Of a stretch of DNA of 64,000 nucleotides, positions 44,975 to 54,727 are shown piece by piece (positions within the stretch are counted from its first letter, which is position 1; every line of letters starts with the position of its first letter). The position numbers and the translations under genes are program-made. Location of the stretch: positions 186,001 through 250,000 of the forward strand of contig CAKQYS010000001.1 of assembly GCA_934293375.1 (NCBI GenBank). Direction: 5' to 3'. The DNA is from an uncultured Lachnospiraceae bacterium (GTDB lineage Bacteria > Bacillota > Clostridia > Lachnospirales > Lachnospiraceae). Under the pieces are notes generated by a model. It was not told the DNA's origin. It ran no database searches and was given only the letters and a program-made list of their open reading frames with translations.

Positions 44975-46192
44975 CTAATATATACTCTTTGGATTCTTCT
45001 CTACAGGTGTATATCCGTTTTCTGAAAGTGCATGGATGATCTGTTCCTTATGTTCCGGTCCAAATGCCTCCATGGTAATCACAAGCTCTACAGCTGAATT
45101 CCGGTTGATGCTGACAAACTGATTATGCTCAAGTTTGATGATATTTCCCTGCATCTGGGCGATCAGTTTCGATACATTCATCAACTCACCCGGCTTGTCC
45201 GGAAGAAGTACAGATACGGTAAAGATTCTGCTTCTTGCAATTAATCCATGCTGTACTACAGATGCAAATGTAATGACATCCATATTACCGCCCGACAAAA
45301 TACTGACTACTTTTTTGCCCTGAAAATCCAAATGCTTTAATGCTGCTACGGTCAGAAGACCTGAATTCTCAACTAACATCTTATGGTTCTCCAGCATATC
45401 TAGGAATGCAATGATCAATTCACTATCCTCTACAGTAATAATTTCATCAATATTCTTCTGAATATATGGGAATATCTTAGATCCTGGGGTTTTGACAGCG
45501 GTACCGTCTGCAATCGTATCTACAACCGGAAGTGTTGTAACCTTCTTATTTCGAAGTGATACCTGCATACAATTTGCACCTGCGGGTTCAACGCCGATCA
45601 CCTTGATATGTGGGTTTAACAGCTTGGCAAGTGTGGATACGCCAGTGGCAAGTCCACCGCCACCAATCGGAACCAGAATATAATCTACGGTTGGAAGTTC
45701 CTTGATGATCTCCATGGCAATGGAACCCTGTCCACATGCAACATCCAGATCGTCAAATGGATGAATAAAAGTATATCCCTTATCTGCCGCAAGCTCTAAT
45801 GCATATTGACAGGATTCATCATAAACATCTCCATAAAGGATTACCTCCGCACCATAACTCTTAGTACGGTTCACCTTAATAAGAGGTGTGGTTGTAGGCA
45901 TCACGATCGTTGCCTTCGCACCATATGCTCGGGCGGCATAGGCAACACCCTGCGCATGATTTCCTGCAGATGCCGTGATCAATCCACGCGCCCGTTCCTC
46001 GTCTGTCAAGGTACTGATCTTATAATACGCGCCTCTGATCTTGTAAGCGCCTGTCAGCTGCATATTTTCAGGCTTTAAATAAACTTTATTTCCTGTCTGC
46101 TGACTATAAAACTCACTGGCAACCAGATTTGTCTGCAATACAACCTTTTGTACTGTATTATAAGCATTTTCAAATTTTTCAAGTGTTAGCAT
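44975..46192 (-). CDS. ilvA: threonine ammonia-lyase with ACT domain
   Basis: The 405-residue PLP enzyme deaminates threonine to 2-oxobutanoate. The Schiff-base lysine lies in TGAYKIRGAYYK (about 52), and PIGGGGLATGV binds the phosphate of PLP. The C-terminal ACT domain (about 325-400) suggests allosteric control. The length and single ACT fit the shorter tdcB/ilvA form. The ATG overlaps the ftsY end by seven bases. Confidence 0.93.
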   Translation of the reverse strand: MLTLEKFENAYNTVQKVVLQTNLVASEFYSQQTGNKVYLKPENMQLTGAYKIRGAYYKISTLTDEERARGLITASAGNHAQGVAYAARAYGAKATIVMPTTTPLIKVNRTKSYGAEVILYGDVYDESCQYALELAADKGYTFIHPFDDLDVACGQGSIAMEIIKELPTVDYILVPIGGGGLATGVSTLAKLLNPHIKVIGVEPAGANCMQVSLRNKKVTTLPVVDTIADGTAVKTPGSKIFPYIQKNIDEIITVEDSELIIAFLDMLENHKMLVENSGLLTVAALKHLDFQGKKVVSILSGGNMDVITFASVVQHGLIARSRIFTVSVLLPDKPGELMNVSKLIAQMQGNIIKLEHNQFVSINRNSAVELVITMEAFGPEHKEQIIHALSENGYTPVEKNPKSIY

Positions 46193-47307
46193 ATATCACT
46201 GTCTCCTTTGTCAATCAATATCTCAAGATCCGTTCTTGTATCCATGTCTGCAAATAACGCTGTAACATAATTCTGTGGATCAAAACGCTGCAGATCTTCA
46301 ATTTTTTCACCGATACCAATGAATTTTACAGGAACATTTAACTCAGACTGAATAGCGATCGCAATACCACCTTTGGCTGTGCCATCCAGCTTCGTAAGGA
46401 TAATGCCGTCAATCTTGGTTACCGTGCTGAACTGTCGTGCCTGTTCAAGGGCATTCTGACCGGTAGAACCATCCAGAACGATCAAAGTCTCCATATGTGC
46501 TTCAGGATACTCTTTTTCGATAATACGCTTCATTTTTGCTAATTCATCCATGAGATTTTTCTTGTTATGAAGACGCCCTGCAGTATCACAGATCAGAATA
46601 TCGACATCTCTTGCTCTGGCAGCATTGACAGCATCATATACGACTGCGGATGGATCTCCTCCCTCAGCCTGTGCAATAATATCTACCTGAGCCCTTGCAG
46701 CCCAGGTTTTCAACTGATCAATGGCTGCAGCTCTGAAAGTATCGGCCGCAGCAAGTAAGACTTTTTTGTGACGGCTCTTATACTGATATGCCAGTTTTCC
46801 AATAGATGTTGTTTTACCAACACCATTGACTCCGATTACAAGCACAACTGTCTTTTGATCCTCAAAATCATAGGCAGAATCATCTACCGTCATTTGATTT
46901 TTTATGATATTGATAATCAGTTCCTTGCAGGCTTCCGGATCTTTGATATGGAATTCCCTGACCTTATGTTTCAGATCCTCTACAATCTTTTCTGTTGTTT
47001 CAAGTCCCAAATCGGCCATGATCAGAGTTTCTTCCAATTCATCATAAAAATCATCGTCGATTGCAGAAAATCCTGAAAACAGATTATCAAATTGCTCGGC
47101 GATCTGATTTCTTGTCTTTGTCAGACCGTTCTTTAACCGGGAAAAGAAACCTTTCTTCTCTTCTGCAACAAGCTCTTTTTGTGCCGCTATAGAAGCTGTA
47201 GAAGTTTCGACTTCCGGCTCTGCATTTGTCTCATCCGCTAAATCTTCTACTTCTGTGTTTTCTATATTCGTCGATTCATGGTTTTTGTTTTTAAAAAAAT
47301 CAAACAT
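46186..47307 (-). CDS. ftsY: signal recognition particle receptor FtsY
   Basis: The 373-residue SRP GTPase has an acidic N-terminal A domain (about 1-55), the N domain (about 60-150) and the G domain with GVNGVGKTTSIGKLA (about 159-173), DTAGR and TKLDGTAKGG. It docks ribosome-SRP complexes at the membrane. It lies 14 bases after smc, the standard rnc-smc-ftsY order. The ATG follows AGGAGGAG. Confidence 0.98.
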   Translation of the reverse strand: MFDFFKNKNHESTNIENTEVEDLADETNAEPEVETSTASIAAQKELVAEEKKGFFSRLKNGLTKTRNQIAEQFDNLFSGFSAIDDDFYDELEETLIMADLGLETTEKIVEDLKHKVREFHIKDPEACKELIINIIKNQMTVDDSAYDFEDQKTVVLVIGVNGVGKTTSIGKLAYQYKSRHKKVLLAAADTFRAAAIDQLKTWAARAQVDIIAQAEGGDPSAVVYDAVNAARARDVDILICDTAGRLHNKKNLMDELAKMKRIIEKEYPEAHMETLIVLDGSTGQNALEQARQFSTVTKIDGIILTKLDGTAKGGIAIAIQSELNVPVKFIGIGEKIEDLQRFDPQNYVTALFADMDTRTDLEILIDKGDSDIC

Positions 47308-47321
47308 ATAACTCCTCCTTC

Positions 47322-50300
47322 TTAATCATCTAATTCATTCTCAATGAGGTTTACGGATACCAGTGTAGATACACCCTTCTCCTGCATGGTAATACCATAT
47401 AAAACATCGGCCGCCTCCATGGTACCCTTTCTGTGTGTGATCACAATGAACTGTGTATCCTTTGTCAATTTGTTCAGATATCCGGCAAATCGACTGACAT
47501 TAGAATCATCCAGCGCAGCTTCGATCTCATCCAACAGGCAGAATGGAGATGGCTTCAGACTTTGAATCGCAAACAACAATGCGATCGCAGTCAATGACTT
47601 CTCTCCACCGGATAATTGCATCATATTCTGCAATTTCTTACCCGGCGGCTGTGCAATGATACGGATTCCCGTCTCAAGAAGGTTGTCCTCATCTACCAGT
47701 TCCAGACTGGACTTGCCACCTCCAAATAATTCTTTAAATACATGATCAAACTGAACCTGGATCTCTGCAAATTTCTCAGCAAACTGTGCTTTCATTGCCG
47801 CATCCAGTTCTTCAATAATGCCAACCAGATTATTTTCTGCCGTTACAATATCATCATGCTGTGTTTTTAAAAATTCATACCGTTCCGATACACCTTTATA
47901 ATCTTCAATCGCATTGACATTGACATCACCAAGACTCTTGATCTCCGTCTTTACATTGGATACTAACTTTTTTAATTCATCCAGGTTATCGTAAGCGGTA
48001 TCACGAAGTGCCTTGATGTTGAGTACAGTCAGCTCATATTCATCCCACATATACTGATTCAGCAATTCAAGTTTTTCAGTTGCTTTTTCAATCTGTGAGT
48101 TCAGTTTAAATGCCGATTTTTCAAGTCCGGACAACTGCTCTGACAAGCTTTCCCGGCGGTTTAAGAAATCCTTGTGGGATACTGTAATCTGTGTCCGTCT
48201 GTCTACCTGATCATCCAGCTCTTTTTGTTTATCTGCAATCATTGTCGAACCATTGGTCATCAGACCCTTTAACAGTTCGATTTTTTTCGTAAGTGCTTCA
48301 ATTGTCTCTGTATACTGTGCAATGTTTGAAGTGTATCCTGCTAATTCTGCATTGAGTTTATCCTGCTCAGCCTGGATTCTGCGTTCATTCTCTGCTATGA
48401 ATTCCTGTTGCTGTTTCATAGAATTATAAGTAAGCATACAGTCAGACACCTTCTGATTGCCGGCAGTCAATCTCTGTTTTTCATCAGCAAGCTGAGCTTC
48501 ATAGGAAGCAATCTGTGCTTCACATGCACTGATCGCCTCGCGCTGCTTATCATTAGACTCGCTCAACTCACTCTTATTGGAGTTCAGCTCCTCAATCTGA
48601 GCATCTAATTCCTTCTCTTCCTTGCTGACAGATGCAAATGTAATCGCTGCATCCGATAATCTCTTGCTGATCTGTTCGATATTTACCGTGATAGTATTCT
48701 TGTCAAGATACAATTCCTGCAGTTTGGCCTGTGCATCTTCTTTTCTTCCTTTCAGCTGCCGCCGCTCTGTCTGTAGTGTCTCGTCTTTCTTTTGTGCTTC
48801 GATACAGGCAAGCTTCAAAGCGTTTACTTTTTCTGTCATCTCATCAAGCTCACGCTTACGCCCCAGAAGATTGCTTGTGTTTTTGTATGCACCACCAGTC
48901 ATGGATCCACCCGGATTCAACAGTTCCCCGCCAGTTGTAACGATCCGGATACTATGTTTGTATTTGCGTGCCACTGCCATGGCATGATCAATCGTATCAA
49001 CAACAAGAATCCGTCCGAGCAGGTTATCAGCAACCGGCTGATATGCTGCCTTGACATTGACAAGGCTTGATGCCAGACCAATGACACCTGTCTCTTTTAA
49101 TGCTTCCGGACGATTAAATACCGGTGTGTTTTTCAAATTCGTTAGTGGTAAAAATGTAGCACGTCCGTATCTGTTATCCTTCAGAAAACGGATCATCTGC
49201 TTCGCCGTCTCTTCATTTTCGGTAACAATATTTTGAATACTGCCTCCTAGTGCAGTCTCTACAGCCAGCTCATATTCTTTTTGGACTTCAATGATATCTG
49301 CAACGACACCGATGATTCCTTTATGTGTTTCTTTCTGATCCATGACACGCCGGATACTGTTACCATATCCATCATAGCGTTCCGTAATGTTCCTAAGAGC
49401 CTCTTGTCTGGAGCTGATCGCATTATATGCCTTACTCTTTTCTGTGATCTCATTTCGCACTTCATGTGTGGCTTCCTGATTTTCTCGAAGTGAAGCATCA
49501 CATTCATCTACAATTGTCGTCAGGCTGTTGATCTGTGTTTCTAACTCCTTGAGTCTTGTATCAAATTCATCATACTGCTTTCTATCGGACTGTTCATCAC
49601 TTTTAAATTGCAGATAACGCTGCTTTAACTGCGTTTTCCTGTAATTGATGTTTTCCAGCATGGAATCATAACGTCCGGTTTTCGCTTTTAAAGAAGCACC
49701 TTCATTCATGTATGTAATAATATCCGATTTTGACTTTTCAATTGCCTGTTCCAGTTCAAGAATATGATCAGAGATCACTTCGCAGGCATCTTTGGATTCT
49801 TTTAATGAAGTCTGTGCTGCAAGGAGTTTAGATGCCACTGACTGTTTTTTTGCAGTAAATGTTTCCATCTCTTTCGCTTGTGACGAAAGCTCTGTTTCAA
49901 TTCTGGCAATCTGTGCCGAAAGATGGCTGTCGCTCTGTTTTGCACTCTCTATCTGCTGTTCTAATACCTTGATGTCGCCCTCGGAACGCTGGCTGTTCAG
50001 CTTCATATCCTCAATTTCATTTCGGATCGTATCAATTGCCTCATTACAGGTAAGAAGTTCACCATCCAACCGGTCATATTCATCCTTCGTTGATTCAAAT
50101 TCTGCCTGCAGTCTTTTCGTATCCTGATTCACAATGTCCAGATTCTTATGATAGTCCTCCAGCAATCCCTCAGTTTTCTCACTTTCAAGAATATATACAT
50201 TGACATCGTATTTCTTCAATTCTTCTTTTAATATAAGATAACGCTTTGCAGTCTCGGATTGTTCCTTTAATGGTCCAACCTGTTTTTCAAGCTCGGAAAG

Positions 50301-50882
50301 GATATCATTGACTCTTTCAAGATTCTGTCGCTCAGACTCCAGTTCTTTCTCTGTTGCCAGCTTATTTTTCTTGTATTTGACAATGCCGGCAGCCTCATCA
50401 AACAGCTCACGCTTCTCATCCGGCTTACCATTCAAAATACGTTCTACCTGACCCTGCCCAATAATGGAATAGCCTTCCTTTCCTATACCGGTATCAAAGA
50501 AAAGATTATTGACATCTTTTAAACGGCAGGCAGTACCATTCAGAAGATATTCACTCTCTCCGGAACGATATACCCGTCTGGCGACAGTTACTTCTTCATA
50601 ATCTACCGGCAGGCTGTGATCACTGTTATCAAGCGTGATCGCAACATATGCGGAACCATGCGGCTTTCTAAGCTCCGTACCGGAAAAAATAACATCCTGC
50701 ATATTGGAACCACGAAGCTGCTTTGCGCTCTGTTCACCCAATACCCATCGTACAGCATCGCCCACATTACTTTTTCCACTACCGTTTGGCCCTACGATCC
50801 CTGTAATTCCATTTTTAAATTCAAATACGATTCTATTGGCAAAGGATTTGAATCCATATACCTCAATACTTTTTAAATACAT
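47322..50882 (-). CDS. smc: chromosome segregation protein SMC
   Basis: The 1186-residue condensin ATPase has the Walker A GPNGSGKSN (about 32-40), long coiled coils (about 170-500 and 670-1010), a hinge (about 515-650) and the C-terminal signature LSGGEKSLTAIALLF with Walker B LLDEIEAALDD. The ribosome site is weak (AGTAGGG near the rnc stop), so it is probably translated with rnc. ScpA and ScpB genes are not in the window. Confidence 0.98.
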   Translation of the reverse strand: MYLKSIEVYGFKSFANRIVFEFKNGITGIVGPNGSGKSNVGDAVRWVLGEQSAKQLRGSNMQDVIFSGTELRKPHGSAYVAITLDNSDHSLPVDYEEVTVARRVYRSGESEYLLNGTACRLKDVNNLFFDTGIGKEGYSIIGQGQVERILNGKPDEKRELFDEAAGIVKYKKNKLATEKELESERQNLERVNDILSELEKQVGPLKEQSETAKRYLILKEELKKYDVNVYILESEKTEGLLEDYHKNLDIVNQDTKRLQAEFESTKDEYDRLDGELLTCNEAIDTIRNEIEDMKLNSQRSEGDIKVLEQQIESAKQSDSHLSAQIARIETELSSQAKEMETFTAKKQSVASKLLAAQTSLKESKDACEVISDHILELEQAIEKSKSDIITYMNEGASLKAKTGRYDSMLENINYRKTQLKQRYLQFKSDEQSDRKQYDEFDTRLKELETQINSLTTIVDECDASLRENQEATHEVRNEITEKSKAYNAISSRQEALRNITERYDGYGNSIRRVMDQKETHKGIIGVVADIIEVQKEYELAVETALGGSIQNIVTENEETAKQMIRFLKDNRYGRATFLPLTNLKNTPVFNRPEALKETGVIGLASSLVNVKAAYQPVADNLLGRILVVDTIDHAMAVARKYKHSIRIVTTGGELLNPGGSMTGGAYKNTSNLLGRKRELDEMTEKVNALKLACIEAQKKDETLQTERRQLKGRKEDAQAKLQELYLDKNTITVNIEQISKRLSDAAITFASVSKEEKELDAQIEELNSNKSELSESNDKQREAISACEAQIASYEAQLADEKQRLTAGNQKVSDCMLTYNSMKQQQEFIAENERRIQAEQDKLNAELAGYTSNIAQYTETIEALTKKIELLKGLMTNGSTMIADKQKELDDQVDRRTQITVSHKDFLNRRESLSEQLSGLEKSAFKLNSQIEKATEKLELLNQYMWDEYELTVLNIKALRDTAYDNLDELKKLVSNVKTEIKSLGDVNVNAIEDYKGVSERYEFLKTQHDDIVTAENNLVGIIEELDAAMKAQFAEKFAEIQVQFDHVFKELFGGGKSSLELVDEDNLLETGIRIIAQPPGKKLQNMMQLSGGEKSLTAIALLFAIQSLKPSPFCLLDEIEAALDDSNVSRFAGYLNKLTKDTQFIVITHRKGTMEAADVLYGITMQEKGVSTLVSVNLIENELDD

Positions 50883-50890
50883 ACAATACC

Positions 50891-51583
50891 CTACTTCTCT
50901 TTTTTAAGGCGCAATAGTGCTGCATAAGCAGCCATCTGTTCCGCACCCTTAATTGATGAACCCTTTCCTGATGCAAACACCCGATCTCCGATTACTACAT
51001 TTGTCTCGTATTCCCGGTGGTGATCCGGACCTGTGGCTGCCACAAGTGTATACGACAGATCGCCCATATCCATTTGTTGAACCAATTCCTGCAGATTGCT
51101 TTTTGCATCGTAAAATAATGTCTTATGTTCAATATCATTTAATAAAAATGTATATACATATTGTCTGGCGGGTTCCATACCACCATCCAGATAGATCGCA
51201 CCCAGTACGGATTCAAAAAGATCACACAGAATAGAATTCCGCTCACGACCACCCGTGCACTCCTCTCCTTTGCTAAGTCTGACATACTCTCCCAAATGAA
51301 TCTCTCTCGCACAGGAAGACAATGTAAATTCACAGACAAGACTGGCACGAAGCCTTGTGAGCTGTCCTTCTGTCATTTTCGGCCGCTCCCGATACAGATA
51401 CTCACTCACAATACCTTCCAGAATCGCATCTCCTAAGAACTCAATCCTTTCATAATGAGCAGGTCTGTTTACACGCTTTTCATTTGCAAAAGAGGTGTGT
51501 GTCATCGCCTGGACAAGAATGCTTTCGTCATGAAAATGATATTGAATGATATCACACAACCCGGTTAAGTTTTTATTTGCCAT
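50891..51583 (-). CDS. rnc: ribonuclease III
   Basis: The 230-residue dsRNA endonuclease has the catalytic signature ERIEFLGDAILEGIV and DLFESVLGAIYLDGG with the metal-binding acidic residues, followed by a C-terminal dsRNA-binding domain (about 158-228). The ATG at 51583 gives the expected N-terminus; AGGAGG lies 12 bases from it. An in-frame ATG at 51613 would add ten basic residues within plsX. The gene starts inside the plsX end (11-base overlap). Confidence 0.95.
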   Translation of the reverse strand: MANKNLTGLCDIIQYHFHDESILVQAMTHTSFANEKRVNRPAHYERIEFLGDAILEGIVSEYLYRERPKMTEGQLTRLRASLVCEFTLSSCAREIHLGEYVRLSKGEECTGGRERNSILCDLFESVLGAIYLDGGMEPARQYVYTFLLNDIEHKTLFYDAKSNLQELVQQMDMGDLSYTLVAATGPDHHREYETNVVIGDRVFASGKGSSIKGAEQMAAYAALLRLKKEK

Positions 51584-52586
51584 CCTCTGATAACGCCTCC
51601 TGAATCTTGACATTGATCTGCTGTTCCGTAAATGTCACGCACTGTGCAATTGCATTGCTGATCTCCTTGCGGGATGCATTGCCATGACATTTCACGACAA
51701 GACCGTTCAGTCCAAGCAGCGGTGCTCCGCCATATTCTGTTGCATCAAATCTCTTAAGCACACCCTTCAGGCTGCCTTTGATCATTAACGCACCAATCTT
51801 AGACTTCAATGTACTCATCATACTGCCCTTAATTTCCTTTAAAAGAGTCTTTGCAAGACCTTCATATAATTTCAAGATCACATTGCCGACAAATGCATCA
51901 CAGACGATGACATCGGCCTCGCCATTCGGAATTTCGCGTGATTCAATGTTGCCCGTAAAATTGATATTCTCACAGGCCTGCAGCATTGGATATGTTTCTT
52001 TTGTCTGTGCATTCCCTTTTTCTTCTTCCGTACCGATATTAACAAGTGCAACACGTGGCTTGTCAATATGAAGTACATGTTCCATATAAATAGATCCCAT
52101 TTTTGCAAATTGTACCAGCTGAGATGGCTTTGTATCTACATTCGCGCCGCAATCAATCAACATGGAAGCACCCTTGGCAGTGGGAATCAGACACGCAAGC
52201 GGTGCACGTTCAATATTCTTTCCTCGACCGACAATAAAGAGTCCACCTGCTAAAATGGCACCTGAACTTCCGGCTGATATACAGGCATCCGCCTCTCCGT
52301 CCTTTACCAGTTTTAATGCTACCACCAGTGAGGAATCTTTCTTTTTACGAATTGCAGCAACCGGAGCATCATGAAAAGATATTTCTTCTGTCGTATGCAC
52401 AATACGGATCTGACTCTCGTTATACTGTTCATTGGTCAATGCCTGTCTGATCTTCGTTTCATCGCCAACCAATGTAATATACACATCAGAACGTTTCTGT
52501 ACAGCCACAACCGCACCCTTTACAATCTCACCCGGGGCATTGTCTCCACCCATGGCATCCAGTGCAATACGTAATTCCTTACTCAT
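51573..52586 (-). CDS. plsX: phosphate acyltransferase PlsX
   Basis: The 337-residue enzyme makes acyl phosphate from acyl-ACP for phospholipid synthesis. ALDAMGGDNAPGEIVKGA is the N-terminal family block and ISAGSSGAILAG and DCGANVDTKPSQL follow. Its end overlaps rnc; the acpP gene that often sits between plsX and rnc in Firmicutes is absent. The ATG follows GGAGGATA. Confidence 0.96.
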   Translation of the reverse strand: MSKELRIALDAMGGDNAPGEIVKGAVVAVQKRSDVYITLVGDETKIRQALTNEQYNESQIRIVHTTEEISFHDAPVAAIRKKKDSSLVVALKLVKDGEADACISAGSSGAILAGGLFIVGRGKNIERAPLACLIPTAKGASMLIDCGANVDTKPSQLVQFAKMGSIYMEHVLHIDKPRVALVNIGTEEEKGNAQTKETYPMLQACENINFTGNIESREIPNGEADVIVCDAFVGNVILKLYEGLAKTLLKEIKGSMMSTLKSKIGALMIKGSLKGVLKRFDATEYGGAPLLGLNGLVVKCHGNASRKEISNAIAQCVTFTEQQINVKIQEALSEDGK

Positions 52587-52645
52587 AATATCCTCCTTCA
52601 GATAAATCCGATTATTGTTCTTAATAAAGCCACATACACTTCATA

Positions 52646-52674
52646 ATTATATTATTTCTTTCAGATTTAGTCAA
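52646..52674 (-). promoter_or_regulatory. plsX promoter
   Basis: On the reverse strand, TTGACT (52669-52674), a 17-base spacer and TATAAT (52646-52651). It lies just after the rpmF terminator, so plsX-rnc-smc-ftsY can be transcribed separately. Confidence 0.8.
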
Positions 52675-52692
52675 TATTTGTGCAAAAAAGAA

Positions 52693-52718
52693 AAGACCTC
52701 TCCGTATGGAGAAGCCTT
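52693..52718 (-). terminator. rpmF terminator
   Basis: On the reverse strand, an 11-bp stem AAGGCTTCTCC/GGAGAGGTCTT (two G-U pairs) with loop ATAC is followed by TTCTTTTTT. Confidence 0.88.
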
Positions 52719-52729
52719 CTCTCTAAAGA

Positions 52730-52909
52730 TTAGTCCTGAGCGATAATCTCTTTCTTGTTATATGAACCGCAAGACTTACATACTCTGTGAGGTACCATTA
52801 AAGCACCGCACTTGCTGCACTTTGCAAAAGCAGGAGCAGTCATTTTCCAGTTTGCTCTTCTCTTGTCTCTTCTTGCCTTTGAAGATTTGTTCTTTGGACA
52901 AATTGACAT
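52730..52909 (-). CDS. rpmF: 50S ribosomal protein L32
   Basis: A 59-residue ORF starts MSICPKNKSSKARRDKRRANW and carries a zinc ribbon C31xxC34 and C44xxC47, the C+ form of L32. The ATG follows AAGGAGGTG at nine bases. It lies seven bases after the DUF177 gene, an order conserved in many bacteria, and ahead of plsX. Confidence 0.97.
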   Translation of the reverse strand: MSICPKNKSSKARRDKRRANWKMTAPAFAKCSKCGALMVPHRVCKSCGSYNKKEIIAQD

Positions 52910-52915
52910 CTTAGA

Positions 52916-53443
52916 TTACACCTCCTTAAATTGATTGAAGATATCATCAAAAACTGCCATTCTTGGATCAGGCATGGTCTGCTTACAAGTACAAGGATTC
53001 GTATTCCTGTTATTGCCACACACCTTACATATACCAAGACAGGACTCCTTACACAGGAGCTGTATTGGAATCATGGAATACAATGCATTCTTGATAAGCT
53101 CATCCACGTCCAAATCACAGTCTTTAATATAGCTTAATTCATCATAATCATCTAAATCATCTGATTGATCAGCATCTAAATCAATTTCTTTATCAATCTT
53201 TATGGTATACCGTTTGGCAACCGGCATCAAACATCTGCTGCACTCTCCGGTCAGAGTCACTGCACAATCTGCACAAAGCAGGATGCTGCGCTTACCAACC
53301 TTCGAAATCTGAAGATGAACCGAATCGGCATCTGTAACCGTATAATCAGATCCCATAAATGAAATTGAATCAATATCGAGCTTCTCATCAAACGATCTCG
53401 ACTCTCCTGATATGGATAAAATCTCGGATAAATTAATTAACAT
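52916..53443 (-). CDS. yceD: DUF177/YceD family protein
   Basis: The 175-residue protein has the family core GECSRCLMPVAKRYTIKI and a cysteine-rich C-terminal part (CKESCLGICKVCG, CTC) that may bind zinc. YceD has been linked to 23S rRNA accumulation in plants and E. coli. The pair with rpmF is conserved. The ATG follows AAAGGAGATAG. Confidence 0.92.
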   Translation of the reverse strand: MLINLSEILSISGESRSFDEKLDIDSISFMGSDYTVTDADSVHLQISKVGKRSILLCADCAVTLTGECSRCLMPVAKRYTIKIDKEIDLDADQSDDLDDYDELSYIKDCDLDVDELIKNALYSMIPIQLLCKESCLGICKVCGNNRNTNPCTCKQTMPDPRMAVFDDIFNQFKEV

Positions 53444-53471
53444 TCTATCTCCTTTTATTCACACCTTGACT

Positions 53472-53500
53472 ATTATACATACCATTACAAGGGTTGTCAA
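53472..53500 (-). promoter_or_regulatory. promoter of yceD-rpmF
   Basis: On the reverse strand, a perfect consensus: TTGACA (53495-53500), 17 bases, TATAAT (53472-53477). Confidence 0.9.
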
Positions 53501-53525
53501 GAAATAATTTCCACAAAATGTAGTA

Positions 53526-54713
53526 TTATATCAATGCAACTGTCTCTCTTGCAATTGCGAGCTCTTCATTGGTCGGTACTACATAAACCTTAACATTGGA
53601 ATCCGGTGTCGAAATCATAACTTCTTCACCACGGAGCTGGTTCTTTTCTTCATCAAGTGTAATGCCAAGATATCCTAAATGTTCCATAACAAGTTTTCTG
53701 ACCAGTACATTATTCTCACCAATCCCGGCTGTAAAGGCAATAGCATCTACACCATTCATTGCAGCTACATAGGATCCGATATAACATGCTACTTTATAGC
53801 TAAACATTTCCAGTGCGATCCGGCACCGTTCATTTCCTTCGTTCATACCCTTTTCAAGATCTCTAAAGTCGCTTGAAACACCTGAAATCCCAAGCATTCC
53901 GGATTCTTTGTTCAGAATATTCATGATCTCATCAATGGATCTGTTTTCCTTTTTCGCAATATAAGAAATAATAGTCGGATCAATACTTCCACAGCGGGTT
54001 CCCATAACGAGTCCCTCAAGAGGTGTCAGTCCCATTGTAGTATCTACTGAGATTCCTCCATCCACTGCACAAATGCTGGCTCCGTTACCAAGATGACATA
54101 CTATGATCTTCGTCTTTTCAATATCAGCATTCATGATCTGCGCGGTACGCTTGGATACGAAGCTATGGCTTGTACCATGGAATCCATATTTACGCAGCTT
54201 ATAATTCTCATAGTATGTATAAGGAATACCATACATATACGCCTTCTCAGGCATGGTCTGATGAAACGCTGTATCAAACACTGCCACCATCGGTACATCC
54301 GGCATCAGATGTCTGCATGCATGAATACCGATTAAATTCGCCGGATTGTGAAGTGGTGCCAGATCATTACATTCCTCAATTGCCTGTATCACCTCATCTG
54401 TGATCAGACAAGAACTGGCAAACTTCTCTCCACCGTGCACAATTCTATGTCCTACTGCACCAATTTCATCTAAAGATGCAATCACGCCATTCTCTGTATC
54501 TGTCAGCTCCTTCAAAACCAAAGAAACCGCAGCCTTATGATCCGGCATAGGGGAACTGATGACGACTGTATCTTTTCCGGCCGGTGTATGCTTCAAAACA
54601 CCATCGATCGTGATTCTTTCACATAACCCCTTTGCCAATACAGATTCTGATTTCGAATCTATTAACTGGTACTTTAAGGATGAACTTCCGCAGTTAATAA
54701 CTAAAATATTCAT
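53526..54713 (-). CDS. ackA: acetate kinase
   Basis: The 395-residue enzyme makes ATP and acetate from acetyl phosphate. NCGSSSLKYQL, GHRIVHGGEKF, FDTAFHQTMPE, HGTSH and GTRCGSIDP hold the substrate and catalytic residues. It follows pta after 14 bases, as in the overflow acetate pathway of fermenting anaerobes. The ATG follows GGGAGGATA. Confidence 0.98.
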   Translation of the reverse strand: MNILVINCGSSSLKYQLIDSKSESVLAKGLCERITIDGVLKHTPAGKDTVVISSPMPDHKAAVSLVLKELTDTENGVIASLDEIGAVGHRIVHGGEKFASSCLITDEVIQAIEECNDLAPLHNPANLIGIHACRHLMPDVPMVAVFDTAFHQTMPEKAYMYGIPYTYYENYKLRKYGFHGTSHSFVSKRTAQIMNADIEKTKIIVCHLGNGASICAVDGGISVDTTMGLTPLEGLVMGTRCGSIDPTIISYIAKKENRSIDEIMNILNKESGMLGISGVSSDFRDLEKGMNEGNERCRIALEMFSYKVACYIGSYVAAMNGVDAIAFTAGIGENNVLVRKLVMEHLGYLGITLDEEKNQLRGEEVMISTPDSNVKVYVVPTNEELAIARETVALI

Positions 54714-54727
54714 AATATCCTCCCAAT

